DNA of 64,000 nt from Avrilella dinanensis. Lineage in GTDB: Bacteria; Bacteroidota; Bacteroidia; Flavobacteriales; Flavobacteriaceae. Position 1 is the first letter of the stretch. Every line of letters starts with the position of its first letter. A program made the position numbers and the translations under genes. Below, piece after piece: positions 35,658 through 42,554 of the stretch. The notes under the pieces were generated by a model. That model saw only the letters and a list, made by a program, of their open reading frames with translations, was not told where the DNA came from and searched no databases. The stretch is taken from positions 1,377,604 through 1,441,603 of the forward strand of contig NZ_NIPO01000001.1 of NCBI RefSeq assembly GCF_002807015.1. The letters run 5' to 3'.

Positions 35658-35839
35658 TAGTTGTTGTATTCTTTTTCCAAAGCATCTTCAAACGAAATGG
35701 TCGGATTTTCGTTCCATTGTTGCTCAATCGCATTTGCCAGATGGTCAACGAGTTCTACCTGCACATCGTAATGTTCTACATAATGTTTTTTGGTAAAATC
35801 GAATAATTGGTTGATTTCAACTTCGGATATTTTTCTCAT
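35162..35839 (-). CDS. chimeric membrane protein of the padR operon, paralogue B
   Basis: 225 aa. Its first about 55 residues are those of paralogue A (MRK-S-EVEINQLFDFTKKH, one substitution) while residues from GVFGFSG onward are those of paralogue C, nearly identical in DNA as well. The joint (EYNNYG instead of EFKKFG of both parents) is encoded by a 14-bp stretch (35658-35671) that matches neither. Same topology as its paralogues: helical domain plus four spans. ATGA overlaps on both sides keep it translationally coupled. Confidence 0.8.
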   Translation of the reverse strand: MRKISEVEINQLFDFTKKHYVEHYDVQVELVDHLANAIEQQWNENPTISFEDALEKEYNNYGVFGFSGLVEQKQAALQNHYWQIIKKEFINYFSVPRIVLSGAFFYGLFLVFSDSDTLHNDILFGLEILLMVAAALFWYLQYRTLRKKHKKWLINSVSNYFYSLPIVMIAFVTFGANRPDRNLFEIILETVFTGVYLLFCLILFTKIIPLLKKEIILIEQKFQKI

Positions 35840-36331
35840 ATTTTTTGGAATTTCTGCTCAATTAGCATGATTTCTTTTTTCAGTAAAGGAATGATTTTGG
35901 TGAATAATATCAAGCAAAATAACAGATATACGCCAGTAAAAACGGTTTCTAAAATAATTTCAAAAAGATTTCTGTCAGGTCTATTTGCACCAAAGGTCAC
36001 AAAGGCAATCATCACGATAGGAAGACTGTAAAAATAGTTGGAAACGCTGTTAATCAACCATTTTTTGTGCTTTTTTCTCAAGGTGCGGTACTGTAAATAC
36101 CAGAAAAGTGCCGCTGCAACCATTAATAGAATTTCTAACCCAAATAAAATGTCGTTATGTAACGTATCTGAATCCGAAAACACCAAAAACAAGCCATAAA
36201 AGAATGCACCCGACAATACAATTCTTGGAACCGAAAAATAGTTGATAAACTCTTTTTTGATGATTTGCCAATAATGATTTTGCAACGCCGCTTGTTTTTG
36301 CTCGACCAAACCGCTGAAACCAAACACGCCA
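35672..36331. repeat. tandem duplication, copy 2
   Basis: Second copy of the 660-bp unit: the first 55 or so codons of the chimeric gene plus the last 165 or so codons of paralogue C. The two copies are in direct orientation and separated only by the 14-bp joint. Confidence 0.88.
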
Positions 36332-36516
36332 AACTTTTTAAACTCTTTTTCCAAAGCTTCTTCGAACGAAATGTTTGGATTCGTTTTCCATTGTGCCTCA
36401 ATGGCATTTGCCAAATGATCGACCAATTCAACTTGCACATCGTAATGCTCTACCAAATGTTTTTTGGTAAAAGCAAACAGTTGTTCGATATGTTCGTTGG
36501 TTAAGCGACGTTCCAT
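35836..36516 (-). CDS. membrane protein of the padR operon, paralogue C
   Basis: 226 aa. N-terminal helical domain distinct from A and B at its start (MERRLTNEHIEQLFAF) but with the shared VEHYDVQVELVDHLANAIE core, then four spans. It overlaps the upstream gene by 16 bp (36501-36516). Donor of the C-terminal part of the chimeric gene B. Function unknown. Confidence 0.75.
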   Translation of the reverse strand: MERRLTNEHIEQLFAFTKKHLVEHYDVQVELVDHLANAIEAQWKTNPNISFEEALEKEFKKFGVFGFSGLVEQKQAALQNHYWQIIKKEFINYFSVPRIVLSGAFFYGLFLVFSDSDTLHNDILFGLEILLMVAAALFWYLQYRTLRKKHKKWLINSVSNYFYSLPIVMIAFVTFGANRPDRNLFEIILETVFTGVYLLFCLILFTKIIPLLKKEIMLIEQKFQKI

Positions 36517-37190
36517 TTTCGTATTTTTTTTACCATCGACAAGTGCCGGAAATAGTTACAATATTTTATAATAAACAAAAAATAAAAAGCATTTATAAAG
36601 GTCAAAGATAATAACCATATATTGAACGTTGCCCAATATCTGAGCTCTTGACTTGATAGGGTAACAAACGAAAGGAGTAATAATGGAGCTAAATTTCTTT
36701 TGTTTGCAAATTGGGCAATTTCTCCATAAACCGTTGTGTATTTATCTGTTTCATATTTTCTCAACACATATTGATTGCCAAAAACAGCTGTGGTTACAAG
36801 CAGAATCTTATAAACAAAAACAGTGCGGTTTAGCGTTTCGAGCGTTATGAAGTCTTTAAGCAAATAAATTGCCACAGGAAAAAACAAAACAGCCAACACG
36901 TAATACATCAAATCTGTACGAAGTGATTTCTGCATTTTTTGTTTATAAAATGCCGGTATTTTTATTTTTCCGTAAAAGTGTATGCCGTTCCATTCCGTAT
37001 CTTTCAATCGGGAATCCCATTGAGTAAAAATCCGTTCAAATGCAGTTTCAAAAGACTCATTTTCTTTCCGGTTTTCAATCTCTGAGGCAATATGGTCGAT
37101 AATTTCGTGCTTTGCATCATCGTAGTAAAACTCATAATCATTATACAATTTGAGTTCTATTTGTTGAATTTGCTCATCTGTCAGTTTCAT
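36501..37190 (-). CDS. membrane protein of the padR operon, first structural gene
   Basis: 229 aa from the ATG at 37190, which overlaps the padR stop codon by one base (TGATG). Helical N-terminal domain with the same outline as A-C (FYYDDAKHEIIDHIASEIE) followed by hydrophobic spans (about 95-220). Diverged from the other three. Function unknown; placing a PadR gene just before such proteins usually means that the regulator controls their synthesis. Confidence 0.75.
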   Translation of the reverse strand: MKLTDEQIQQIELKLYNDYEFYYDDAKHEIIDHIASEIENRKENESFETAFERIFTQWDSRLKDTEWNGIHFYGKIKIPAFYKQKMQKSLRTDLMYYVLAVLFFPVAIYLLKDFITLETLNRTVFVYKILLVTTAVFGNQYVLRKYETDKYTTVYGEIAQFANKRNLAPLLLLSFVTLSSQELRYWATFNIWLLSLTFINAFYFLFIIKYCNYFRHLSMVKKIRKWNVA

Positions 37191-37534
37191 CAAAAAGCAG
37201 TTTTAAAGTTAGGATTTACAATCGTTTGCATGTTGCGGATAAAGTTTTCCAACTCTTCCAGTCGCGATGCTGTTTCTTTCACACCGTTTTCCGTCAGCTT
37301 GTAATATTTGCGAATACGTCCGTCCACCCTGTCCATTTCCACGTCCAGAAAACCTTCTGCTTCCATTTTGTGTAATGCCGGATACAACGCACCTTCGGTA
37401 ATATTCATTTCGCCTTGCGTGATTTCTTTCACTTTCTGTGTGATTTCGTAGCCGTACATTTTTCCGTTTTGCTCCAGAAGTTTCATAATAATCGTATTCA
37501 AACTTCCTTTATACAGTTGTTGTTGCTTTTTCAT
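37190..37534 (-). CDS. PadR family transcriptional repressor
   Basis: 114 aa from the ATG at 37534 (MKKQQQLYKGSLNTIIMKLL); longer in-frame starts up to 37609 would run through the operator and are rejected. Winged-helix domain with YGYEITQKV, EGALYPALHKMEAEGFL and GRIRKYYKLTENG, all canonical PadR features, plus a C-terminal dimerisation helix. An AGGAA-like stretch precedes the start. A perfect palindrome over its own -7 box (37558-37583) suggests autorepression of the five-gene operon. Confidence 0.92.
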   Translation of the reverse strand: MKKQQQLYKGSLNTIIMKLLEQNGKMYGYEITQKVKEITQGEMNITEGALYPALHKMEAEGFLDVEMDRVDGRIRKYYKLTENGVKETASRLEELENFIRNMQTIVNPNFKTAF

Positions 37535-37557
37535 TTCCTGATTTATATACTTATGAG

Positions 37558-37583
37558 TTTTAGGTATGCAAATATACCTAAAA
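37558..37583 (-). promoter_or_regulatory. probable PadR operator on the padR promoter
   Basis: Perfect inverted repeat TTTTAGGTAT (37558-37567), 6-bp spacer, ATACCTAAAA (37574-37583). The minus-strand -7 box TATATTTG (37576-37569) lies in its centre, so a dimer bound here would block transcription start. 24 bp upstream of the padR start codon. Confidence 0.7.
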
Positions 37584-37664
37584 TTCTTATACATAAAAAT
37601 ATTAGGCATTGTTTTTTTAATTTTTCAATCACGATGACCGGACTTTAAAAACTCAAAAAAATAT

Positions 37665-37694
37665 TTGGACGTTAACAAAATTTTATTATATTTG
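37665..37694 (+). promoter_or_regulatory. promoter of a short transcript
   Basis: TTG (37665-37667), 19-bp spacer, TATATTTG (37687-37694): exact consensus. Predicted start near 37701; the first gene downstream begins only at 37870, after a terminator. Confidence 0.7.
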
Positions 37695-37700
37695 TCAAAG

Positions 37701-37807
37701 AAGGATATTTAGTTGTTTTTTATTAATTTAGATTGCTTCTCAACGAAAAGATAATGTCTTGCGTTGTTGAAGAGAGAGAGTTGCCGTTTTGTGCAACTCT
37801 TTTTTTG
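37701..37807 (+). ncRNA. candidate small RNA or regulated leader
   Basis: A consensus promoter and a classical terminator (stem AGAGTTGC 37777-37784 / GCAACTCT 37793-37800, then TTTTTTTG) frame about 107 nt without a reading frame. A second, imperfect hairpin pairs CTTC..AACG (37737-37746) with CGTT..GAAG (37761-37772). It could be a free sRNA or a terminator-controlled leader of the ABC exporter genes 63 bp further on. No match to a known RNA family recognised. Confidence 0.6.
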
Positions 37808-37869
37808 TTAAAAACTGTAACAAAGGCGTTCGGGTCGCTACTTATGTACTGTAAAATAACAAGCAGTTT

Positions 37870-39360
37870 ATGTTTCAACGATTTTTATACCTGAGAAAAA
37901 AAGAGTTTTTAAGGAATCCGCAGTTTGTCGGAAACCTGTTGGTTACTATTTTAATGGCGGTTAATTACTTTTTCTTTTCCCTGATGTTCCTGATAGCGGG
38001 AATTGTTTTGCCGATGGTTATTACTGAGGATAGTGAAAGCAATCCGTTCACGCAATTTGGCAGTACAATAGAAACAATCTGTGCCTATTTGCTGTTTTAT
38101 TTTCTGTTTGATTTGGTATTGCGGTACTTTTTTCAAAAGTTTAATTACTTGAATATAAAGCCTTTGTTGTTGACCAATATCCCGAAACGAAAAATAGTCG
38201 GGCAAATGCTCACCCAAAGTATGTTCTCGGTTTACGCACTATTTTCTTATTTGTTTTTTATTCCGTTTTTTGTTGTTTTGTTGATTGATCAACCACAAAA
38301 AATAGCGGTTTTTTCATTGGCAATTGCATGTTTACTTTTGGCTCAGGTCAATAACTTCATCAATCTGTTTGTCAATAAAAACAACACGGTTTTTGCCATA
38401 ATCGTTGTTATCTTAGCATTGGGTATCGCGGCAAATTATTTTGACCTAATCAATATCTTGGAAGTTTCCCGTGCAATTTTTTACCCTTTTTATCAATATC
38501 CAGGATTGTCGCTAATCTTTGTTCCGATAGTAATTTTGTTGTATCGTGCCGCCCAAAAAATGATACTTAGCAATCTGTATTTGGATAAAGGTGTGATTGC
38601 CCAAACCGAAAAAGTGAATAATCTTAATGTTTCCTGGCTGAACAGATATGGAAAAATCGGCTCTTTTCTACAATTAGATGTAAAAATGCTTACCCGGAAC
38701 AAACGCTCAAAATCCACCATGCTTGCCAGCTTTTTGTTTGTATTCTATGGGTTACTTTTCTTTACAGGATTTTCTACGTTTGGCGATTCCGGAGGAATGA
38801 AGATGTTCGCCGCGATATTTGTCAGCGGAGGTTTTGTTTTTTCATTCGGAAACTATATTCCGAGCTGGGATTCAGCTTATTATCCATTAATGATGACCCA
38901 AAATGTTACCTACAAAGATTATTTGCAGGCAAAATGGTGGCTGATGGTTATTGCCACCATAGCGTGTACGCTGATAGGTGCTTTCTACATTTATTTTGGC
39001 TGGGAAATTTATCTGATGGTCGTTTCCGCAGCGATTTTTAACATCGGTGTGAACAGTTATCTGGTCATGCTGAGTGGGGCTTATATCAAAACACCGATTG
39101 ACCTCACGACCAACAAAAACCTGATGGGCGATAAATCTGCATTCAATGTCCGAAGTTTGTTACTGGCGTTGCCTAAAATGCTTGTTCCGATGGTTTTATA
39201 TGGTATAGGAGCAATTCTGTACACTTCGTGGTTTGGTAGTTTGTTGGTAGCATTAGCAGGAATAATCGGGTTTGCATTCAAAGATTATTTCTTTAATCAA
39301 ATCCAGAAAGTATATCAAAAAGAAAAATATTCAACTTTACAAGCATATAAAAGAAAATAA
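37870..39360 (+). CDS. ABC exporter permease (DUF5687 family)
   Basis: 496 aa with about ten to twelve membrane spans, starting MFQRFLYLRKKEFLRNPQF. This family is typical of Bacteroidota and normally precedes an ABC ATPase, as here (two-base gap). ABC-2-like exporter; substrate unknown. Located next to, but on the other strand from, the padR operon, and downstream of the candidate leader RNA at 37.7 kb. Confidence 0.85.
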   Translation: MFQRFLYLRKKEFLRNPQFVGNLLVTILMAVNYFFFSLMFLIAGIVLPMVITEDSESNPFTQFGSTIETICAYLLFYFLFDLVLRYFFQKFNYLNIKPLLLTNIPKRKIVGQMLTQSMFSVYALFSYLFFIPFFVVLLIDQPQKIAVFSLAIACLLLAQVNNFINLFVNKNNTVFAIIVVILALGIAANYFDLINILEVSRAIFYPFYQYPGLSLIFVPIVILLYRAAQKMILSNLYLDKGVIAQTEKVNNLNVSWLNRYGKIGSFLQLDVKMLTRNKRSKSTMLASFLFVFYGLLFFTGFSTFGDSGGMKMFAAIFVSGGFVFSFGNYIPSWDSAYYPLMMTQNVTYKDYLQAKWWLMVIATIACTLIGAFYIYFGWEIYLMVVSAAIFNIGVNSYLVMLSGAYIKTPIDLTTNKNLMGDKSAFNVRSLLLALPKMLVPMVLYGIGAILYTSWFGSLLVALAGIIGFAFKDYFFNQIQKVYQKEKYSTLQAYKRK

Positions 39361-39362
39361 AT

Positions 39363-40058
39363 ATGATTCATATCGAAAATCTATCCAAAAGATACGGGCA
39401 AAATGTAGTGTTGCATATTGACGGTCTCGAAATTGCCGAAGGCGAAAGTTTTGGTTTGGTCGGTAACAACGGAGCCGGAAAAACAACTTTGTTCAGTTTG
39501 TTGCTGGATTTAATTCAGCCCACAACCGGACACGTGACCAGCAACGGTATCAATGTCAGCCAGTCAGAAGATTGGAAACATTTCACGTCAGCTTTCTTGG
39601 ACGAAAGCTTTTTGATTGGTTACCTCACACCAACTGAATATTTTAAATTCATTGCAGATTTGAGAGGTGTTTCGCCAACTGATTTGGAAGTGTTTTTACA
39701 ACCTTTTGCTCCGTTTTTTAAAGATGAAGTTTTAGATAACAGCAAATATATCAGGGATTTATCAAAAGGAAACCAGAAAAAAGTTGGTATTGCCGGAGCT
39801 TTTATCGGCAGCCCGAAGGTAGTGATTCTGGACGAGCCGTTTGCTAATCTTGACCCGACAACACAAATCCGTTTGAAAAATTTACTGAAGGATTTAGCCA
39901 AACAAAAGAATACAACAATGCTCATTTCCAGCCACGATTTGCAACATACCGTTGAGGTCAGCAACCGGATTGTAGCTTTGCAGAAAGGGCAGGTGGTCAA
40001 AGATATTCAAACCGACGAAAACACTATGAGCGAACTGGAAAACCTGTTTGCCGTATAA
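39363..40058 (+). CDS. ABC transporter ATP-binding protein
   Basis: 231 aa. Walker A GNNGAGKTT (about 36-44), signature LSKGNQKK (about 135, S-K-G-N variant of LSGGQ), Walker B VVILDEPFANLD, and the switch histidine in SSHDLQH. Energises the permease encoded immediately upstream. The signature variant LSKGN is seen in other ABC-2 type ATPases. Confidence 0.94.
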   Translation: MIHIENLSKRYGQNVVLHIDGLEIAEGESFGLVGNNGAGKTTLFSLLLDLIQPTTGHVTSNGINVSQSEDWKHFTSAFLDESFLIGYLTPTEYFKFIADLRGVSPTDLEVFLQPFAPFFKDEVLDNSKYIRDLSKGNQKKVGIAGAFIGSPKVVILDEPFANLDPTTQIRLKNLLKDLAKQKNTTMLISSHDLQHTVEVSNRIVALQKGQVVKDIQTDENTMSELENLFAV

Positions 40059-40082
40059 TTATTTTTTGAATTAGGAAGAGAA

Positions 40083-40121
40083 AGGGGCTGTCTAAACGAA
40101 TATTTTGGACAACCTCTTTTT
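40083..40121 (+). terminator. terminator of the ABC exporter operon
   Basis: 14-bp stem with three G-U pairs: AGGGGCTGTCTAAA (40083-40096) / TTTGGACAACCTCT (40104-40117), followed by TTTTT. Confidence 0.8.
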
Positions 40122-40156
40122 CTGTTTTTTGAAACCTAAGATATTAAACACACAAA

Positions 40157-40564
40157 TTAGTTCATGTATTTCATGATAATCTGCTGAAATTTCATATTGT
40201 ATTTTTCACCGGCTTTCATCGATTCGGAAGTGATTTCGGGAGTTACTTCACTCATTTTCTTCCCGACAGGCGATTCGTAAAATTTCAATATTTCTTTAAC
40301 CTCATCGTGTGTGAATTTTTTCATATATAAGTCAGCCACATCACTATTGATTTCGCCAAAAACAGTTTGTACTTCTTTTTTCAGGTCGTCTCTTTTTTCT
40401 TCTGCGACCATAGGTAAAATCTGATTTTTGATTAATTCTTCCTGAGAAGCGTTTGCACCCGAAACCTCCATCATCTTCAATACGTCTTGTTTAAAGTCGT
40501 TGGTTTGTGCAAAACCAAAAGCAGTAACGCTCAAAAAAGCGACTGTAAAAACTAATTTTTTCAT
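40157..40564 (-). CDS. DUF2059 domain exported protein
   Basis: 135 aa. Signal peptide 1-19 (TAFGFAQ). DUF2059 covers most of the rest, with the conserved block FTHDEVKEILKFYESPVGKKM. Periplasmic, helical; function of the family is unknown. Stands alone between the ABC operon and the SCO1-like gene. Confidence 0.85.
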   Translation of the reverse strand: MKKLVFTVAFLSVTAFGFAQTNDFKQDVLKMMEVSGANASQEELIKNQILPMVAEEKRDDLKKEVQTVFGEINSDVADLYMKKFTHDEVKEILKFYESPVGKKMSEVTPEITSESMKAGEKYNMKFQQIIMKYMN

Positions 40565-40820
40565 TATAATCGATTTAAATTTTCGACCAAGATAGTAAAA
40601 AAGTCTGATTTCTTGGCGAATTCATGTTTTAATGTGTGTTAATTTGTGCTTGTTGAAAGCTTAAGGTTTTTTTGTTTCAGGCTGTTATCGCTACAACCAA
40701 AGTTAGAATTTCACGTTCGAAATTTCAAATTATTCAATTGTTTTTTCAGTTTTCAAAACTCAATTTGACTTTAAACAATCATATTAAATAATAATTAACG
40801 TTTTTCGGGTAATCATTGTG

Positions 40821-40828
40821 TAATTTTG
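40821..40828 (+). promoter_or_regulatory. promoter -7 box of the SCO1-like gene
   Basis: TAATTTTG, exact TAnnTTTG match, twelve bases before the chosen ATG at 40840. It excludes the upstream in-frame ATG at 40816. Confidence 0.5.
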
Positions 40829-40839
40829 AAAACAAAAAC

Positions 40840-41532
40840 ATGATTGACATATTTAAGCGTTATCGCTGGTTTTTTCTGGTTTTATCTTTGATTAGTGCGG
40901 TGGTTTTGACACTTTTTTACAACGCACTCAAACCTGTCAAACAACTACCGGTTTATACGCCGGCAATGGTTAATCCGGAGTTGGTAGATACCCTTATTCA
41001 ATATCAGAACAACAAATTCAGGCATAAAATAGCTGATTTTTCTTTTCAGAATCAAAATAACAAAACCATTACGCAAGATGATTATAAAGATGTGATTTAT
41101 GTAGCGGATTTCTTTTTCACTACCTGCCCGACCATTTGTCCGATTATGACCGATAACATGGCTTGGTTACAGGAACAAATTAAAGATATGGACGATGTGA
41201 AGTTGCTTTCTCTTTCTGTTACTCCAGATATTGACACGCCCGAAGTCCTGAGAAAATATGCCGATGAAAAAGGGGTAATTGATGAAAAGTGGAATTTGGT
41301 TACCGGTGATAAAAAAGATATTTATTATTTGGCTCGTCAGTCTTTTTTGGCGGTTAAAACAGGAAGTCCGGACGAATTATATGATATGGTTCATACCGAA
41401 AATTTTGTTCTGGTTGATAAAAAAGGACGAATCAGAGGCTTTTATGATGGTACATTACTAGATGAAAATCAAGACGATACCAAAAATGTAAAACAACTTT
41501 TGGAAGATATTCAATGGCTTAGAAATAACTAA
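40840..41532 (+). CDS. SCO1/SenC family copper/thiol protein
   Basis: 230 aa from the ATG at 40840. N-terminal membrane anchor (about 10-29) and a periplasmic thioredoxin-like domain with the copper-binding motif C96-P-T-I-C100 and a late histidine (MVHTENFVLVD). SCO1 proteins deliver copper to the CuA site of cytochrome oxidase or act as thiol reductases. No cytochrome oxidase genes are in the window. Convergent with lipB. Confidence 0.92.
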   Translation: MIDIFKRYRWFFLVLSLISAVVLTLFYNALKPVKQLPVYTPAMVNPELVDTLIQYQNNKFRHKIADFSFQNQNNKTITQDDYKDVIYVADFFFTTCPTICPIMTDNMAWLQEQIKDMDDVKLLSLSVTPDIDTPEVLRKYADEKGVIDEKWNLVTGDKKDIYYLARQSFLAVKTGSPDELYDMVHTENFVLVDKKGRIRGFYDGTLLDENQDDTKNVKQLLEDIQWLRNN

Positions 41533-41571
41533 TCAACTCTTTTGATATACCGACAAATACACTTTAGGTTA

Positions 41572-42270
41572 TCAAACAACAACTTCCGCCTCAAACAACT
41601 CCGAAAAATATTTGATAATTTTCTTTTCTACTTCGAGTTCATCTACTTTTCGGTTGAGTTCGGCGTGCATAGAAGTTACGCCTTTTCCGCGAATACCGCA
41701 CGGAATAATATTATCGAAATATCCCAAATCAGCATTGACATTGAGGGCAAACCCATGCATAGTTACCCAGCGTGATGCCCGTACGCCCATAGCACAAATT
41801 TTTCGGGCAAACGGCGTCCCGACGTCGAGCCAGACACCTGTTTCGCCTTCACTCCGCCCGCTTTCGATGCCATAATCAGCCAGAACTTTAATGATGGTTT
41901 CTTCAAGCAAACGTAAATATTTATGAATATCGGTAAAGAAATTGTCCAAATCCAGAATCGGATAACCGACAATCTGCCCGGGACCGTGATAAGTAATATC
42001 GCCTCCACGGTTGATTTTATAAAATGTAGCATTTTTTTCTTCTAACTGTTTCTCATTCAGTAGTAAATTGCTCATATCCCCGCTTTTTCCCAAGGTATAA
42101 ACATGCGGGTGCTCTACAAACAACAGGTAGTTTGGCGTTGGTTTAGGCGTGTCATTATCTCTGTTTGCAGATTTTATATCCACAATACTTTTAAACAGTC
42201 CTTCCTGAAAATCCCAGGTTTCTTTATAATCTTTGGTGCCTAAGTCGATGAGTTGTACTTGCTTGTTCAT
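41572..42270 (-). CDS. lipB: octanoyl-[ACP]:protein N-octanoyltransferase
   Basis: 232 aa. Transfers the octanoyl group to lipoyl domains, the first step of lipoate synthesis. Signature RGGDITYHGPGQIVGYPI, catalytic lysine in ARKICAMGVR and catalytic cysteine in IPCGIRGKGVTS. Four bases downstream of the 54-aa Pmp3-like gene, so the two are co-transcribed. Confidence 0.96.
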   Translation of the reverse strand: MNKQVQLIDLGTKDYKETWDFQEGLFKSIVDIKSANRDNDTPKPTPNYLLFVEHPHVYTLGKSGDMSNLLLNEKQLEEKNATFYKINRGGDITYHGPGQIVGYPILDLDNFFTDIHKYLRLLEETIIKVLADYGIESGRSEGETGVWLDVGTPFARKICAMGVRASRWVTMHGFALNVNADLGYFDNIIPCGIRGKGVTSMHAELNRKVDELEVEKKIIKYFSELFEAEVVV

Positions 42271-42274
42271 AGAT

Positions 42275-42439
42275 TTAATTTTGGTGTTTTGGATTGTTTA
42301 ATATAATTAATGCCGCGATTACTCCCGGAATCCACCCGGCAATCGTCAGCAGAGCAACGATTACAACAGAGCCGCAACCTTTGTCAATCACTGCCAAAGG
42401 CGGAAAAATAATAGATAATATTACCCTCCAAATACTCAT
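42275..42439 (-). CDS. Pmp3/YqaE family small membrane protein
   Basis: 54 aa, begins MSIWRVILSIIFPPLAVIDK and ends NNPKHQN. Two hydrophobic helices (about 3-19 and 23-47) separated by DKGCGS, and the pair PPLAV / GWIPGVIAAL, are the pattern of UPF0057/Pmp3 proteolipids (YqaE in E. coli), linked to membrane potential and salt or cold stress. The start codon is at 42439 and the stop at 42275, four bases before lipB. Easily overlooked because of its size. Confidence 0.9.
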   Translation of the reverse strand: MSIWRVILSIIFPPLAVIDKGCGSVVIVALLTIAGWIPGVIAALIILNNPKHQN

Positions 42440-42521
42440 TGGATGAATTTTTCTTCAAATTTCGGGATTTTAAACCGATTTTTCAGCATAATTATCCGCA
42501 AAAGTTAGCCAATAGTTTTGT

Positions 42522-42529
42522 TATATTTG
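42522..42529 (+). promoter_or_regulatory. promoter -7 box of lysS
   Basis: TATATTTG, an exact match, 26 bp before the lysS start; no TTG at the right distance. Confidence 0.45.
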
Positions 42530-42554
42530 CACATTAAATTTAATTACAATCATT

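Noticed and set aside
37535..37609. Longer PadR protein starting at 37609
   Set aside because: It would read through the palindromic operator and -7 box; PadR proteins begin at the MKKQQ-type start found at 37534.
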